NCBI RefSeq assembly: GCF_012272835.1
Contig: NZ_JAAWWK010000006.1
Coordinates: 248,001-312,000 of the forward strand
Direction: 5' to 3'
DNA: 64,000 nt
Source: Spongiibacter thalassae
GTDB taxonomy: Bacteria > Pseudomonadota > Gammaproteobacteria > Pseudomonadales > Spongiibacteraceae
Shown here: positions 16,531 through 25,267 of the stretch, one piece after another
How the letters are laid out: each line of letters opens with the position of its first letter
How positions within the stretch are numbered: the first letter of the stretch is position 1
Made by a program: the position numbers and the translations under genes
Notes under the pieces: model-generated
What the model was told of the DNA's origin: nothing
The model's input: only the letters and a program-made list of their open reading frames with translations
The model's database searches: none

Positions 16531-18621
16531 TTACTGGGGGCCACTGACTTGCAGAGGGGTGTCCCACAATGCCGACCAGACATAGTCGCCGGAAATAAAA
16601 TAAACGGCGTCGCCGTCGATCACCGAGCGATGCCGGTAGCCGCCATACCAGTCCGGGTTGTCCGGCCAGCTGGCCTGCACACTGCCCTTTGCGTCAAGTG
16701 ATGCGGCGCCGGCGTCGAGGGTATTGTTGACCTCAAACAGATACAACGCTTCGATGTTGTAATAGTCCCCGTCGGTGTGACGCCCCGAACTTTGCACCGG
16801 CACTGCAAAACGGTCGCGGTTATCACCCGCCAAATAGCTAAACGCGTGGCGGTTGTACTGGGCCTCTGACCAATTCCAGCTGTCGCCACTGCCGATCAGC
16901 GCAACGCCGCGGGATACCGGCGAGGTAGCATCGGATACGTCAAACAGTTCCAGTTTTACCTGCGAATTGCGGTCGGCGGTGGTGCCCAAACCCAGTAACA
17001 AATCGTCACCAATCGGGTGAAGGAAGTCGGAGAACCCTGGCAAATCCATCGACCCGGCGATAAACGGGTCACGCGGGTTACTCAGATCAATCACATACAG
17101 GGGGTCGATCTGCTCAAAGGTCACGGCATAGGCGCGGTCACCGACAAAACGCACTCCGAACAGCCCCTCGTTGGGTTTGCCTATTTCTGCCGGACGAGCA
17201 TTGTTGGGCAGCTGCGCCACGATCTCCAGCGACTCGCCGGTGTCGGCTTCTTCCAGCAGGTAAAGGGTGTGATCCTGACGGTCATCGTCGTCACCGGTCC
17301 AGCGGGTGGTAAACACCCGCAGCCTGCCATCGTGTTCGGATATACGGAAATCCCGCTGGCCGCCGGTCCACAGGTAGCCGCCTACTTCTGCCGATCCACG
17401 GTAGCGCGGCTTGCCGCTGCCGAGGGCAAATTTGTGAATGCGAGTCAGTGATTCACCTTCACCGTAGCGAACATCGCTCAGATAAATGGCGCTGGACGAA
17501 ACATAGACCCCCGCCGCCGATTCGTTGTAACACAGGGTTTGGGGGTTAAGCGGGTCGTCGATGGCGATAGCAGTAATGCTGGTGAGGGTCTGGTAGCCCG
17601 AGCGATCATCGCTGACTCGCCCCTCGTTGGTGATCATGCAGTCCTGGGGGGCAAACAGTGGTCGAGTCTGCTCATCGGCGCCCCGGCGAATGGTCAGCTT
17701 GGGAATAAGGTCTTCGCTGTTCAGCGATTTGAACGCATTGCGGTTGGACTCATACTCCTGCTCAGTGGTCGGGTAGTAGTGAATATTGTCCAGGGTCGGG
17801 GTGTGACGACTGACCACATATACGGTGTCGCCGACCCGGCGACTATCAACAAAGCCGCCCTCCAGCTCCACGCTCCAGGACTTGCCGGGCGCACTCGCGG
17901 TGCTGACATCGTAGTAGTCCACGCGCACGTTCTGCTGCTGCCAGGCCCACAGATCAAACCAATACACGCCGTAGCCCATATGGAGATTTTGCGTACCGAC
18001 GGTCAGCAGGGCGTCTTTATCAGGCAGTATATACAGGCCCTGCACATATTCCCCCTCTCCCAGGGGGATGGTCGCGACTTGCGTGGCGGTGGCCGCAGCG
18101 GTATCGGTGGCGAGAATACGAATGGCCGGTTGCGGTGACTGCTCCGGCGCTTGGCTGCCATCGCTCTCCCCCGCTGGTGTGGTACTACTGGTGAATGTCG
18201 CGTAACAGCAGCTGAATTGCTGGCTGGGCACGATGTAGAGATGCTCGCCGTCGTACTTTACGACGTCGATTTCATCGACATCGACTTCCTGAGTATAGGT
18301 GGTGGTATAGCTGGCCGAGGTCCCGGAGTCTTCCTGGGACCCACCGGCAGCAGCAACGGGAAAGGCCTCACCCTCGCTGCGATTGCGCGCATCGGCATCA
18401 CTGGAATAGGCCGCCTCCATCGCGCTGAGAAATTCCTCCTCACTCGCGACAGGTTTAAGCAAGCCGGTGAACTGGGCAGGGTCTGAACTCGGCGCCGGTG
18501 TCGATGACCCTCCGCCGCCACAGGCCGACAACATCAAGCCGCCGACCCCGACAAAAGACAGCAGCATTCCACGGAATAAACGTGGGCGAATATGGGGCTG
18601 AAAACGCGTGCATCCTGTCAT
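16531..18621 (-). CDS. beta-propeller domain lipoprotein
   Basis: The product is about 696 residues from ATG 18621, which has GAGGGA ahead. The signal ends in the lipobox LSAC at residues 31-34, so it should be lipidated. A Gly/Ser linker follows, then a large secreted beta-propeller domain of the Beta_propel type. Recognisable parts are TYTQEVDVDEIDVVKYDGEHLYIV, the RVGDTVYVVSRH repeat and the FRISEHDGRLRVFTTRW repeat. The family occurs in bacteria and archaea and its function is unknown. A CC pair (QFSCCYATF) could form a disulphide. Confidence 0.85.
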   Translation of the reverse strand: MTGCTRFQPHIRPRLFRGMLLSFVGVGGLMLSACGGGGSSTPAPSSDPAQFTGLLKPVASEEEFLSAMEAAYSSDADARNRSEGEAFPVAAAGGSQEDSGTSASYTTTYTQEVDVDEIDVVKYDGEHLYIVPSQQFSCCYATFTSSTTPAGESDGSQAPEQSPQPAIRILATDTAAATATQVATIPLGEGEYVQGLYILPDKDALLTVGTQNLHMGYGVYWFDLWAWQQQNVRVDYYDVSTASAPGKSWSVELEGGFVDSRRVGDTVYVVSRHTPTLDNIHYYPTTEQEYESNRNAFKSLNSEDLIPKLTIRRGADEQTRPLFAPQDCMITNEGRVSDDRSGYQTLTSITAIAIDDPLNPQTLCYNESAAGVYVSSSAIYLSDVRYGEGESLTRIHKFALGSGKPRYRGSAEVGGYLWTGGQRDFRISEHDGRLRVFTTRWTGDDDDRQDHTLYLLEEADTGESLEIVAQLPNNARPAEIGKPNEGLFGVRFVGDRAYAVTFEQIDPLYVIDLSNPRDPFIAGSMDLPGFSDFLHPIGDDLLLGLGTTADRNSQVKLELFDVSDATSPVSRGVALIGSGDSWNWSEAQYNRHAFSYLAGDNRDRFAVPVQSSGRHTDGDYYNIEALYLFEVNNTLDAGAASLDAKGSVQASWPDNPDWYGGYRHRSVIDGDAVYFISGDYVWSALWDTPLQVSGPQ

Positions 18622-18726
18622 CTCGCATCCCTCAACGTATCCATTGCAGACGGCGTCCAGCGGCACTCGCGACGGCACCACCCGACGAATATTTACCACT
18701 TATTCGACCATACTACTCCTGATATC

Positions 18727-18739
18727 GGGGTCTGTCCCC
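18727..18739. repeat. single half-site of the REP-like palindrome
   Basis: The 13-mer GGGGTCTGTCCCC, identical to the half-unit of the palindromes at 21397 and 21980, lies here just after the stop of gabD. It is itself an imperfect hairpin. Confidence 0.5.
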
Positions 18740-18747
18740 CCCGACAA

Positions 18748-20208
18748 TCAGCTGTCCAGACCGCCCATACACAGGTATTTCATCACCATGTATTCGTCCA
18801 GACCATATCGGGAACCTTCGCGCCCAAAGCCCGACTGTTTCACCCCGCCAAAGGGTGCCACTTCATTGGAAATCAGCCCGGTGTTGATGCCAACCATGCC
18901 GTAGTCCAGGGCACCGGCAACCCGCCATACGCGCCCGATATCGCGGCTGTAAAAGTAGCTCGCCAGACCGAACTCGGTGTCATTTGCCATTTGAATCACC
19001 TCGTCGTCGCTGCTGAAGCGAATCAGTGGTGCAACGGGGCCGAAGGTTTCTTCCCGGGCGATGAGCATCTGTTGATTAACATCGGCGAGCACTGTGGGTG
19101 CAAAGAAATTTTCCCCCTCGGACAGCCTCTGACCACCGCGGATCACTCGAGCGCCCTGCTGAACGGCATCGTCGATATGTTCCTCGACCTTGCTCACCGC
19201 CGAGGCGTCGATCAGCGGCCCCTGGGTGACCCCCGACTCGGTACCATTGCCCACCTTCAGCTCGCCGACTGCCGCCGACAGCTTTTCGGCAAAGGCGTCG
19301 TAGATCCTGTCGTGAACATAAAAACGGTTGGTGCAAACGCAGGTTTGGCCCGCATTGCGAAATTTGGAAGCGATCGCCCCCTCCACCGCCGCGTCGAGGT
19401 CAGCGTCATCAAACACGATAAAGGGCGCGTTGCCGCCGAGCTCCAGCGACAGCTTTTTCAATCCGGGAGAGCACTGCTCCATCAGCACCCGCCCCACCTC
19501 GGTAGAGCCGGTGAAGGACAGCTTGCGCACTGTATTATTGCCGGTTAATTCTGCGCCAATTACCTGTGCCTTGCCGGTAATGACATTGAAAACACCGGCG
19601 GGGATACCCGCCTCCTCGGCCAGTGCCGCCAGGGCCAGCGCGGTTAATGGCGTGGCGTCCGCCGGACGAACAATCATGGTGCAGCCGGCTGCCAATGCCG
19701 GCGCGGCCTTGCGGGTAATCATCGCGGCGGGAAAATTCCACGGCGTAATCGCCGCGCACACACCTACCGGCTCTTTAACCACCAGCAACCTTTTATCGTC
19801 TGCGGGGCTGGGAATCACATCGCCGTATGCGCGCTTGCCCTCTTCGGCAAACCACTCGATAAACGACGCCGCATACTGCACCTCCCCCTTGGCCTCCGCC
19901 AGCGGTTTACCCTGCTCCGCCGTCATGATCTGCGCAATATCGTTGGCGTTGGCCAGTATCAACTCGTACCACCGCCGCAGATAACCACCACGCACCTTTG
20001 CGGTGTGCGCCCGCCAGGACTTCAGTGCCGCCTCCGCCGCCACAATGGTTGATCGGGTTTCCTCCGCACTCAGCCGGGGAACGCGGCCCACCTGTTCTCC
20101 GGTGGCAGGATTAAACACCTCAATATACTCACCGGAAGCGGCGTCGTGCCAGCGGCCATCAGTGTAGGCTTGATGACGAAGAAGTGCGGAATTGGTCAGC
20201 GATAGCAT
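18748..20208 (-). CDS. gabD: NAD(P)-dependent succinate-semialdehyde dehydrogenase
   Basis: The 486-residue aldehyde dehydrogenase has the GabD-type motifs GVCAAITPWNFPAAMITRKA, the catalytic Glu in LELGGNAPFIVFDDADLD, and the catalytic Cys in NAGQTCVCTNRFYVHD. The ending FGRLEGSRYGLDEY-like segment (GREGSRYGLDEYMVMKYLC) is typical of succinate-semialdehyde dehydrogenases. It oxidises succinate semialdehyde to succinate. It lies 93 bp after an SDR gene on the same strand, probably one operon; no gabT is in the window, so another semialdehyde source is possible. Confidence 0.88.
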   Translation of the reverse strand: MLSLTNSALLRHQAYTDGRWHDAASGEYIEVFNPATGEQVGRVPRLSAEETRSTIVAAEAALKSWRAHTAKVRGGYLRRWYELILANANDIAQIMTAEQGKPLAEAKGEVQYAASFIEWFAEEGKRAYGDVIPSPADDKRLLVVKEPVGVCAAITPWNFPAAMITRKAAPALAAGCTMIVRPADATPLTALALAALAEEAGIPAGVFNVITGKAQVIGAELTGNNTVRKLSFTGSTEVGRVLMEQCSPGLKKLSLELGGNAPFIVFDDADLDAAVEGAIASKFRNAGQTCVCTNRFYVHDRIYDAFAEKLSAAVGELKVGNGTESGVTQGPLIDASAVSKVEEHIDDAVQQGARVIRGGQRLSEGENFFAPTVLADVNQQMLIAREETFGPVAPLIRFSSDDEVIQMANDTEFGLASYFYSRDIGRVWRVAGALDYGMVGINTGLISNEVAPFGGVKQSGFGREGSRYGLDEYMVMKYLCMGGLDS

Positions 20209-20301
20209 AGTCAGACTCCATTTTTTCAGGGCGAATGCACGGTTAGAACCACAGCGGCTGGCGCCAGTTCAACCCGTGCACTCTGCCCCGTAAAACGACG
20301 C

Positions 20302-20982
20302 TTATACGCGTCCGGTAACCGGAATCAAGGCACCGGTAATCGGCTCCGACGCATCACTTAACAGGAACAGAATCACCTCGGCCAGGGCCTTGGGGCTCAC
20401 CCAAGCAGAGAAGTCCGCATCGGGCATATCCGCACGATTGGGCGCGGTGTCGATAACGCTTGGCATCACCGCATTCACCGTGATGTTTTTCGCCTTCAGC
20501 TCCTCCGCCAGCGCCTCGGTCAAGCGGGCTACGCCAGACTTGGATGCCGCGTAGGCCCCCATACCCATGGCCGCCTTCACCGCCCCTGCCGCACTGATAT
20601 TCACGACACGGCCGCCACTTTTCGGAAAATGCGGCAAGGTCGCCTGACAGGCATTGGCCGCCGTGCGCACGTTGAGTTGGTACATGCGGTCCCAGGAATC
20701 GATCGAGCCGTCTTCCAGGGTTTCCCAGACAAAGCCCCCTGCGATATTTACAATAGCGTCGATCTTACCGTGAGCTTGCGCGATCTCGGCAAACCCGGCC
20801 TTGGTCTTGGCAGAATCCAGCAGGTCGATGACATGACACGCCGCGACTCCCGCCTCCGGCTCACCACTGACACAATCCACGCCGACAACGGTAGCGCCGG
20901 CCGCCACGGCCGTTGACGACATTGCCCGTCCAAGAGTGCCCAATGCACCGGTAATTACGACAACTTTCTGGTTTAAATTCAC
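20302..20982 (-). CDS. short-chain dehydrogenase/reductase
   Basis: I start the gene at the GTG at 20982 because AAGGG lies 7 bp ahead and this gives 226 residues with the Rossmann motif VVVITGALGTLGRAM at the N-terminus. Longer frames are possible from ATG 21015 or 21075. The NIAGG motif, the SGGRVVNISAAG Ser, and the YAASKSG Tyr/Lys active site are present. It uses NAD(P)H; the substrate is unknown. It heads the presumed operon with gabD. Confidence 0.85.
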   Translation of the reverse strand: MNLNQKVVVITGALGTLGRAMSSTAVAAGATVVGVDCVSGEPEAGVAACHVIDLLDSAKTKAGFAEIAQAHGKIDAIVNIAGGFVWETLEDGSIDSWDRMYQLNVRTAANACQATLPHFPKSGGRVVNISAAGAVKAAMGMGAYAASKSGVARLTEALAEELKAKNITVNAVMPSVIDTAPNRADMPDADFSAWVSPKALAEVILFLLSDASEPITGALIPVTGRV

Positions 20983-21018
20983 TTCCACGCCCTTTAATAA
21001 ATTATAGTAATACATGAA

Positions 21019-21038
21019 GTTCCGAATACTCTCGGAAC
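21019..21038. promoter_or_regulatory. inverted-repeat operator candidate ahead of the SDR-gabD unit
   Basis: GTTCCGA (21019-21025) and TCGGAAC (21032-21038) form a perfect 7-bp inverted repeat with a 6-bp spacer about 37 bp upstream of the SDR start. It looks like a dimeric regulator site. No cognate regulator gene is adjacent. Confidence 0.4.
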
Positions 21039-21247
21039 ACCCGTTAGCGAAGCAGGTTATGCCATGGAGACCCACATCAGTGACATAGCCAAGCGCCGTA
21101 TCCTACTATAATTTTCAGGCGATCGCCGCCAACACAAAGGGATACAGAGCTGTAACCACTACCGGATCCACAACGAAACGTCGCAGCCGATGAACTCGCG
21201 ACGACCTGTATGTTCAAACCTCTGAACTCATTCAGCAAGGACACACC

Positions 21248-21391
21248 ATGACCATTACTCTCGACATCGTGCCGTTAATTTCCATCGCCGCCGGCGCCGC
21301 CATACTCATCAAACCCCGCCTGCTGAATTACATCGTAGCGGGCTACCTGATCGCCGTCGGCGTCATCGACCTGTTCAACCTCAGCATTTAA
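21248..21391 (+). CDS. DUF3096 small membrane protein, 47 aa
   Basis: The short frame starts at ATG 21248 with AAGGA 6 bp ahead and ends at TAA 21391. The protein MTITLDIVPLISIAAGAAIL continues with KPRLLNYIVAGYLIAVGVI, the hallmark of DUF3096. It has two hydrophobic helices joined by KPRLLN. The function is unknown. A TATAAT box at 21107-21112 upstream could serve its promoter. Confidence 0.8.
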   Translation: MTITLDIVPLISIAAGAAILIKPRLLNYIVAGYLIAVGVIDLFNLSI

Positions 21392-21396
21392 CATAA

Positions 21397-21426
21397 TTGG
21401 GGACAGACCCCGGGGTCTGTCCCCAA
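21397..21426. repeat. REP-like palindrome, copy 1
   Basis: This is a perfect 30-bp palindrome built from two facing GGGGTCTGTCCCC-type half-units, immediately after the DUF3096 stop. The same units recur at 21980-22007 in opposite phase and singly at 18727. Extragenic position and perfect symmetry fit a REP/RAYT-mobilised element, and it can also act as a transcript stabiliser. Confidence 0.75.
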
Positions 21427-21477
21427 CCCGGCAGTGCACCGTATAATGCCGGCAAATCTGTCCACCTTGAGAGTCCC

Positions 21478-21972
21478 ATGGAACGTTTTGTTGAAAATTT
21501 GATGTACGGTGCGCGCTGGATTCTGGCACCGATTTATATCGGCCTGAGCCTTGCGCTGTTTATGCTGGGTTTGAAGTTTTTCCAGGAAATCATTCATCAC
21601 ATGCCGATGATTTTTGCGATGAAGGAAGCGGACCTGGTGCTGCTGGTGCTGTCGCTGATTGATATGGCCCTGGTTGGCGGCCTGCTGGTGATGGTGATGT
21701 TCAGCGGTTATGAAAACTTTGTCTCACAGTTGGACATCGACGAAGGCCGGGAGAAACTCAGCTGGCTGGGCAAGGTAGACTCCGGCACTCTGAAGAACAA
21801 AGTCGCCGCGTCGATTGTCGCGATTTCTTCAATCCATTTGCTCAAGGTGTTTGTGAATACCGAAAATATCGATACGACCTACCTGAAATGGTACGTGATC
21901 ATTCACCTCACCTTTGTCGCCTCGGCCTTTGCGATGGGCTATCTGGACAAAATCACCCGCAACAGCCACTGA
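21478..21972 (+). CDS. YqhA/TIGR00645 family membrane protein
   Basis: The 164-residue protein starts at ATG 21478 ([20 protein letters not shown]) with GAGAG ahead. It has four membrane helices and the conserved [25 protein letters not shown] segment of the UPF0114 (YqhA) family. The function is unknown. It is flanked on both sides by REP-like palindromes. Confidence 0.92.
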   Translation: MERFVENLMYGARWILAPIYIGLSLALFMLGLKFFQEIIHHMPMIFAMKEADLVLLVLSLIDMALVGGLLVMVMFSGYENFVSQLDIDEGREKLSWLGKVDSGTLKNKVAASIVAISSIHLLKVFVNTENIDTTYLKWYVIIHLTFVASAFAMGYLDKITRNSH

Positions 21973-21979
21973 CCCCTGC

Positions 21980-22007
21980 CGGGGTCTGTCCCCGGGGACA
22001 GACCCCG
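21980..22007. repeat. REP-like palindrome, copy 2
   Basis: This is a perfect 28-bp palindrome of GGGGTCTGTCCCC and its complement, with the half-units arranged opposite to copy 1. It sits between the convergent yqhA-like and TIGR01777 genes, 14 bp before the latter's stop, and could terminate or protect both transcripts. Confidence 0.75.
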
Positions 22008-22021
22008 AAAGTGCGAAAGTG

Positions 22022-22903
22022 TCAGGCCTCGGCCCGCAGGGCCGCTTCCAGAGTCGGATAACGAAATTCAAAGCCCTTTTCCAGCAACACCTGTGGCACC
22101 ACCCGCTGTCCACCGATCAATAATGTCGCAGCTTCTCCCAGGAGCAGTCTCAGTAGCCACCCCGGCGTGACAAACAACGTGGGGCGCTTCACCACTCGGC
22201 CGAGGGTGTCGGTAAATTCACGGTTGTTCACCGGGTGCGGCGCGGTCGCGTTGATCACCGGTTCATCAATGTTTCCCTGCACACAAGCCAAAAATATCTT
22301 CACCACATCGTCGATGTGTATCCAACTGAACCACTGTCTGCCCGATGCAATGCGACCGCCGCCTCCCAGCTTGAATTGGGGCAGCAATTTCGCCAGCGCG
22401 CCGCCATTGCCCAGCACCACGCCGAGACGGACGAGGTGTACAGTAATCTGACTGTTTGACGCTCGCGTTGCCTCCGCCTCCCAGTCGCAGCATAGTTTCG
22501 CGGAAAAATCCTGCCCCGGAGCGCTGTCTTCGCCAAGGGGCTCATCACCGGTCATACCGTAGTAGCCAATTGCCGAGGCTGAGACAAGTTTTCGCACCCG
22601 GGGCGCTTTAGCCATCTCCTCTACCAGTGCTCGAGTGAAGGCGATACGGCTATCGCGCATGATCTGTTTCTGGCGTTCGCTCCAGCGGCGTGCAAAGAGG
22701 TTTTCACCCTGCAGATTGATGACCTGCGTGTAGGACCAGTGACGCCCGTCGCCCAGTTCTGTCACATAGTCGAGTTCAGGTCGAGGCGACGACCGCGGAT
22801 TGCGAGTCAAGACGGTCACCCGATGACCGAGGGCAAGCAGCGCCGGAACCAGATGCTCGCCGACAAATCCGGTGCCACCGGTAACAAAAATATGTTCTGC
22901 CAT
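22022..22903 (-). CDS. TIGR01777 family NAD-dependent epimerase (YfcH-like)
   Basis: The 293-residue protein has the N-terminal Rossmann motif VTGGTGFVGEHLVPALL. It also has the ARRWSERQKQIMRDSR segment and the SASAIGYYG motif that define TIGR01777/SulA-like epimerases. The C-terminus ends in a conserved hydrophobic region (LLLGEAATLLIGGQRVVPQVL). SD AGGGGAG is present. Substrate and role are unknown; the homologues sit near cell-division or nucleotide-sugar genes but that is not seen here. It is preceded by a small membrane protein, 33 bp upstream. Confidence 0.9.
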   Translation of the reverse strand: MAEHIFVTGGTGFVGEHLVPALLALGHRVTVLTRNPRSSPRPELDYVTELGDGRHWSYTQVINLQGENLFARRWSERQKQIMRDSRIAFTRALVEEMAKAPRVRKLVSASAIGYYGMTGDEPLGEDSAPGQDFSAKLCCDWEAEATRASNSQITVHLVRLGVVLGNGGALAKLLPQFKLGGGGRIASGRQWFSWIHIDDVVKIFLACVQGNIDEPVINATAPHPVNNREFTDTLGRVVKRPTLFVTPGWLLRLLLGEAATLLIGGQRVVPQVLLEKGFEFRYPTLEAALRAEA

Positions 22904-22935
22904 ATCGCTCCCCTGTTAAAAACCGTTAAGAAGTG

Positions 22936-23064
22936 TCAAAACTCCTCATCTTCGTCGGAATGACGAACACACACCGGCTGACGCGAGCGGTGATCCTCGC
23001 TCCCCCCTGCCCACAAAACACACACCACCGCTGCCGTAGCAATCAGCATTAGTATCAGCATCAT
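22936..23064 (-). CDS. small membrane protein, 42 aa
   Basis: This short frame starts at ATG 23064 (double ATG) behind GGAGAG and ends at TGA 22936. The product MMLILMLIATAAVVCVLWAG has one membrane helix (about residues 2-18), a basic middle and an acidic tail ending SDEDEEF. It precedes the TIGR01777 gene by 33 bp and may be co-transcribed. A TATAAT box lies on the minus strand near 23080. No family is recognised. Confidence 0.55.
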   Translation of the reverse strand: MMLILMLIATAAVVCVLWAGGSEDHRSRQPVCVRHSDEDEEF

Positions 23065-23207
23065 CGTGCTCTCCTCACATTATAGGCCTTGCCATCACTA
23101 CTGCTTACGTAGGTCCTCCCACAGTAGAGCAATGTCGATTCCATTTATTGCGGTGCTCCATAACAGGCGCAGCTGCGTAAACCTGAAAACAGTCACGGCG
23201 AGACCCC

Positions 23208-23738
23208 ATGCAACGGCTACCTCTGTTAATCACTCTGGCACTGCTGACTTCAGCCTGCGCAAACCCACACGGCCCTTTGCCCCGCCCCGCAGAGGTGGAC
23301 CTCAATAGATTTATGGGCGACTGGTATGTCATTGGCTTTATCCCCCTCTACCCGGAGCGCCACGCCCACAATGGCGTGGAAAGCTACACCCTCACCGAGG
23401 AGGGCACTATCGCAGTCACCTACCGCTTCAATCACGGTAGTCCCAACGGGCCCGTAAAGACTTACCGGCCCACCGCAAAGCCCGTTGCCGGCACCGGCAA
23501 TACCCAGTGGGACATGCAGTTCTTCTGGCCCTTCTCCGCCGACTACCGTATCGCCTATGTCTCTAAGGATTATTCTGAAACCATTATTGCCCGCCAGGCC
23601 CGGGACTATGTATGGCTGATGGCCCGCTCCCCCACGTTGCCGCCAGCACGCCTGCAAGCGCTGACGAATAAAATTGCAGCAATGGGCTACGATCTCACCG
23701 ACTTCACACTGCAACCGCAACAGTGGCCGGAGCGGTGA
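23208..23738 (+). CDS. blc: bacterial lipocalin (Blc-like lipoprotein)
   Basis: The 176-residue protein has a lipoprotein signal ending TSAC (Cys17). The lipocalin motif FMGDWYVIGFIPLY follows, and the RDYVWLMARSPTLPP segment is typical of Blc proteins. It should sit in the outer membrane facing the periplasm and bind lysophospholipids or fatty acids. A 7-T run immediately follows the stop and leads into an open frame. Confidence 0.92.
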   Translation: MQRLPLLITLALLTSACANPHGPLPRPAEVDLNRFMGDWYVIGFIPLYPERHAHNGVESYTLTEEGTIAVTYRFNHGSPNGPVKTYRPTAKPVAGTGNTQWDMQFFWPFSADYRIAYVSKDYSETIIARQARDYVWLMARSPTLPPARLQALTNKIAAMGYDLTDFTLQPQQWPER

Positions 23739-23969
23739 GTTTTTTTCGCGGATTCCCTCGACACCGTCGAAGCTGCACCAACGGAAACCACGCGCCCTGC
23801 CAGAGTGCAGCAATGCGCCCACAATGACGCCCATCACCTTCGGCTGCCAGAGCACGCAGAGTCACAGCTGCAGCAATTCGAGCAACAGCTGGCACAGCGG
23901 TTGCTACATCATGCACACACAGAGCACCAGCCCGGTGCAAACACTCCTCAGGGGTCTGAAACTGCATGA
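23739..23969 (+). other. open frame between lipocalin and amt, start unclear
   Basis: After the lipocalin stop the same frame stays open for 76 codons and ends at a TGA that overlaps the ATG of the amt gene (ATGA). The readable product contains VEAAPTETTRPARVQQ and a Gln/His-rich helix (ESQLQQFEQQLAQRLLHHAH). It has no ATG. The only in-frame internal GTG (23805) lacks a ribosome site. A GTG at 23735 would enter this frame only if one T of the T7 run (23740-23746) were missing. It may be a real small gene, a frameshift or a read-through tail. Confidence 0.25.
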
Positions 23970-25267
23970 TAAAACCGCACCGTTTTGTTCCACTCCTCCT
24001 CATACTGCCCGCCAGCGCTTTTGCTGATACAGACCAAACCGCCACGGATATGGTGTGGCTGGTTACCGCCAGCGCCCTGGTGTTTTTCATGCAGGCGGGT
24101 TTTGCCCTGCTGGAAAGTGGTATGTCACGTTCCAAGAACGCCCTTAACGTAGTGATGAAAAATTACATGGATGTCTGCCTGGGCACCCTGGTGTTCTGGT
24201 TACTGGGTTACGGCCTGATGTTTGGCAGCAACCCCAGTGGTTTTATTGGCACCGACCTCTTTTTGATTAACGACAGCGACCCCAACACCTACGGGGTACT
24301 GCTATTCCAGACGATGTTTGCCGCCACAGTGGTCACTATCGCCAGTGGGGCTATGGCGGAACGCACCCGCTTTGACGCCTACCTCGTTGGCGCCTTCGTC
24401 ATCACCGCCGTCATTTATCCGATTTTTGGCAGCTGGGTGTGGAATGCCGATGGCTGGCTGGCCAAGCTCGGCTTTATCGACTTTGCCGGTTCGACTGTTG
24501 TGCATTCCGTCGGTGCCTGGACAGCGTTAGCAGGCATCGTGGTATTGGGCCCGCGCCTTGGGCGGTTTGACCGCAGCGGACGGCCACGGGAACTCCGCGG
24601 GCACAACCTCGGTTTCGTCGCCATCGGTGGGTTTATTCTGTGGTTTGGTTGGTTTGGCTTTAACGGTGGTTCGACACTCGCTGCCTCGGCAGATATCGGT
24701 TTAATCAATCTAAACACCCAACTTGCCGCCGCAGCGGGCGCCACCGCCAGTATGCTTCTTGCGGTACTTGGCAGACGGCCTATTTTGCTGACCGAAACAG
24801 TGAATGGCAGCATTGCCGGGCTGGTGGCCATCACCGCGGGCTGTGCCTCCATGCTCCCCCTGTACGCGGCCCTCACCGGCGCCATCGGCGGCATTGTTTG
24901 CACCTTGAGCAGTCACGCCCTGCTGCGCTGGCAGCTCGACGATGTTGTCGGTGCCGTTTCCGCCCATGGTGTCGCAGGCGCCTGGGGCACTCTGGCTGCA
25001 GGCCTGTTTTTTACTGGCAATATGTTCAACACCCAGCTCGTCGCAGTGCAGCTGGTGGGGATTACCGCCTGCTTCATCTGGACCTTCGGCTGCGCGCTGA
25101 TGATGTACTTCGCTATCGACAAGATCATTGGGTTACGCGCGCCGACACTCCATGAACAACGGGGGCTGGATTTGAGCGAGCACGCCGAAATCGGCTACCC
25201 GGAATTCCACTCGAACACCACGGCTTATACCTCAGAACGGATAGACAGCGGCGAGGTGCGGGCATGA
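23966..25267 (+). CDS. amt: ammonium transporter
   Basis: The 433-residue protein starts at ATG 23966 with a signal peptide (IKPHRFVPLLLILPASAFAD) and 11 membrane helices. Amt marks are FFMQAGFALLESGMSRSKN, the first conserved His in VVHSVGAWTALAG, and the second in GAVSAHGVAGAWGTLAAG. It carries NH3/NH4+ across the inner membrane. No glnK gene is next to it, unusual for amt. The start overlaps the preceding open frame and its stop overlaps the next gene, so coupled translation is likely. Confidence 0.95.
   Translation: MIKPHRFVPLLLILPASAFADTDQTATDMVWLVTASALVFFMQAGFALLESGMSRSKNALNVVMKNYMDVCLGTLVFWLLGYGLMFGSNPSGFIGTDLFLINDSDPNTYGVLLFQTMFAATVVTIASGAMAERTRFDAYLVGAFVITAVIYPIFGSWVWNADGWLAKLGFIDFAGSTVVHSVGAWTALAGIVVLGPRLGRFDRSGRPRELRGHNLGFVAIGGFILWFGWFGFNGGSTLAASADIGLINLNTQLAAAAGATASMLLAVLGRRPILLTETVNGSIAGLVAITAGCASMLPLYAALTGAIGGIVCTLSSHALLRWQLDDVVGAVSAHGVAGAWGTLAAGLFFTGNMFNTQLVAVQLVGITACFIWTFGCALMMYFAIDKIIGLRAPTLHEQRGLDLSEHAEIGYPEFHSNTTAYTSERIDSGEVRA

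Noticed and set aside
18592-19548. 318-codon plus-strand frame
   Set aside because: It is antisense to gabD and the end of the beta-propeller gene; no domain.
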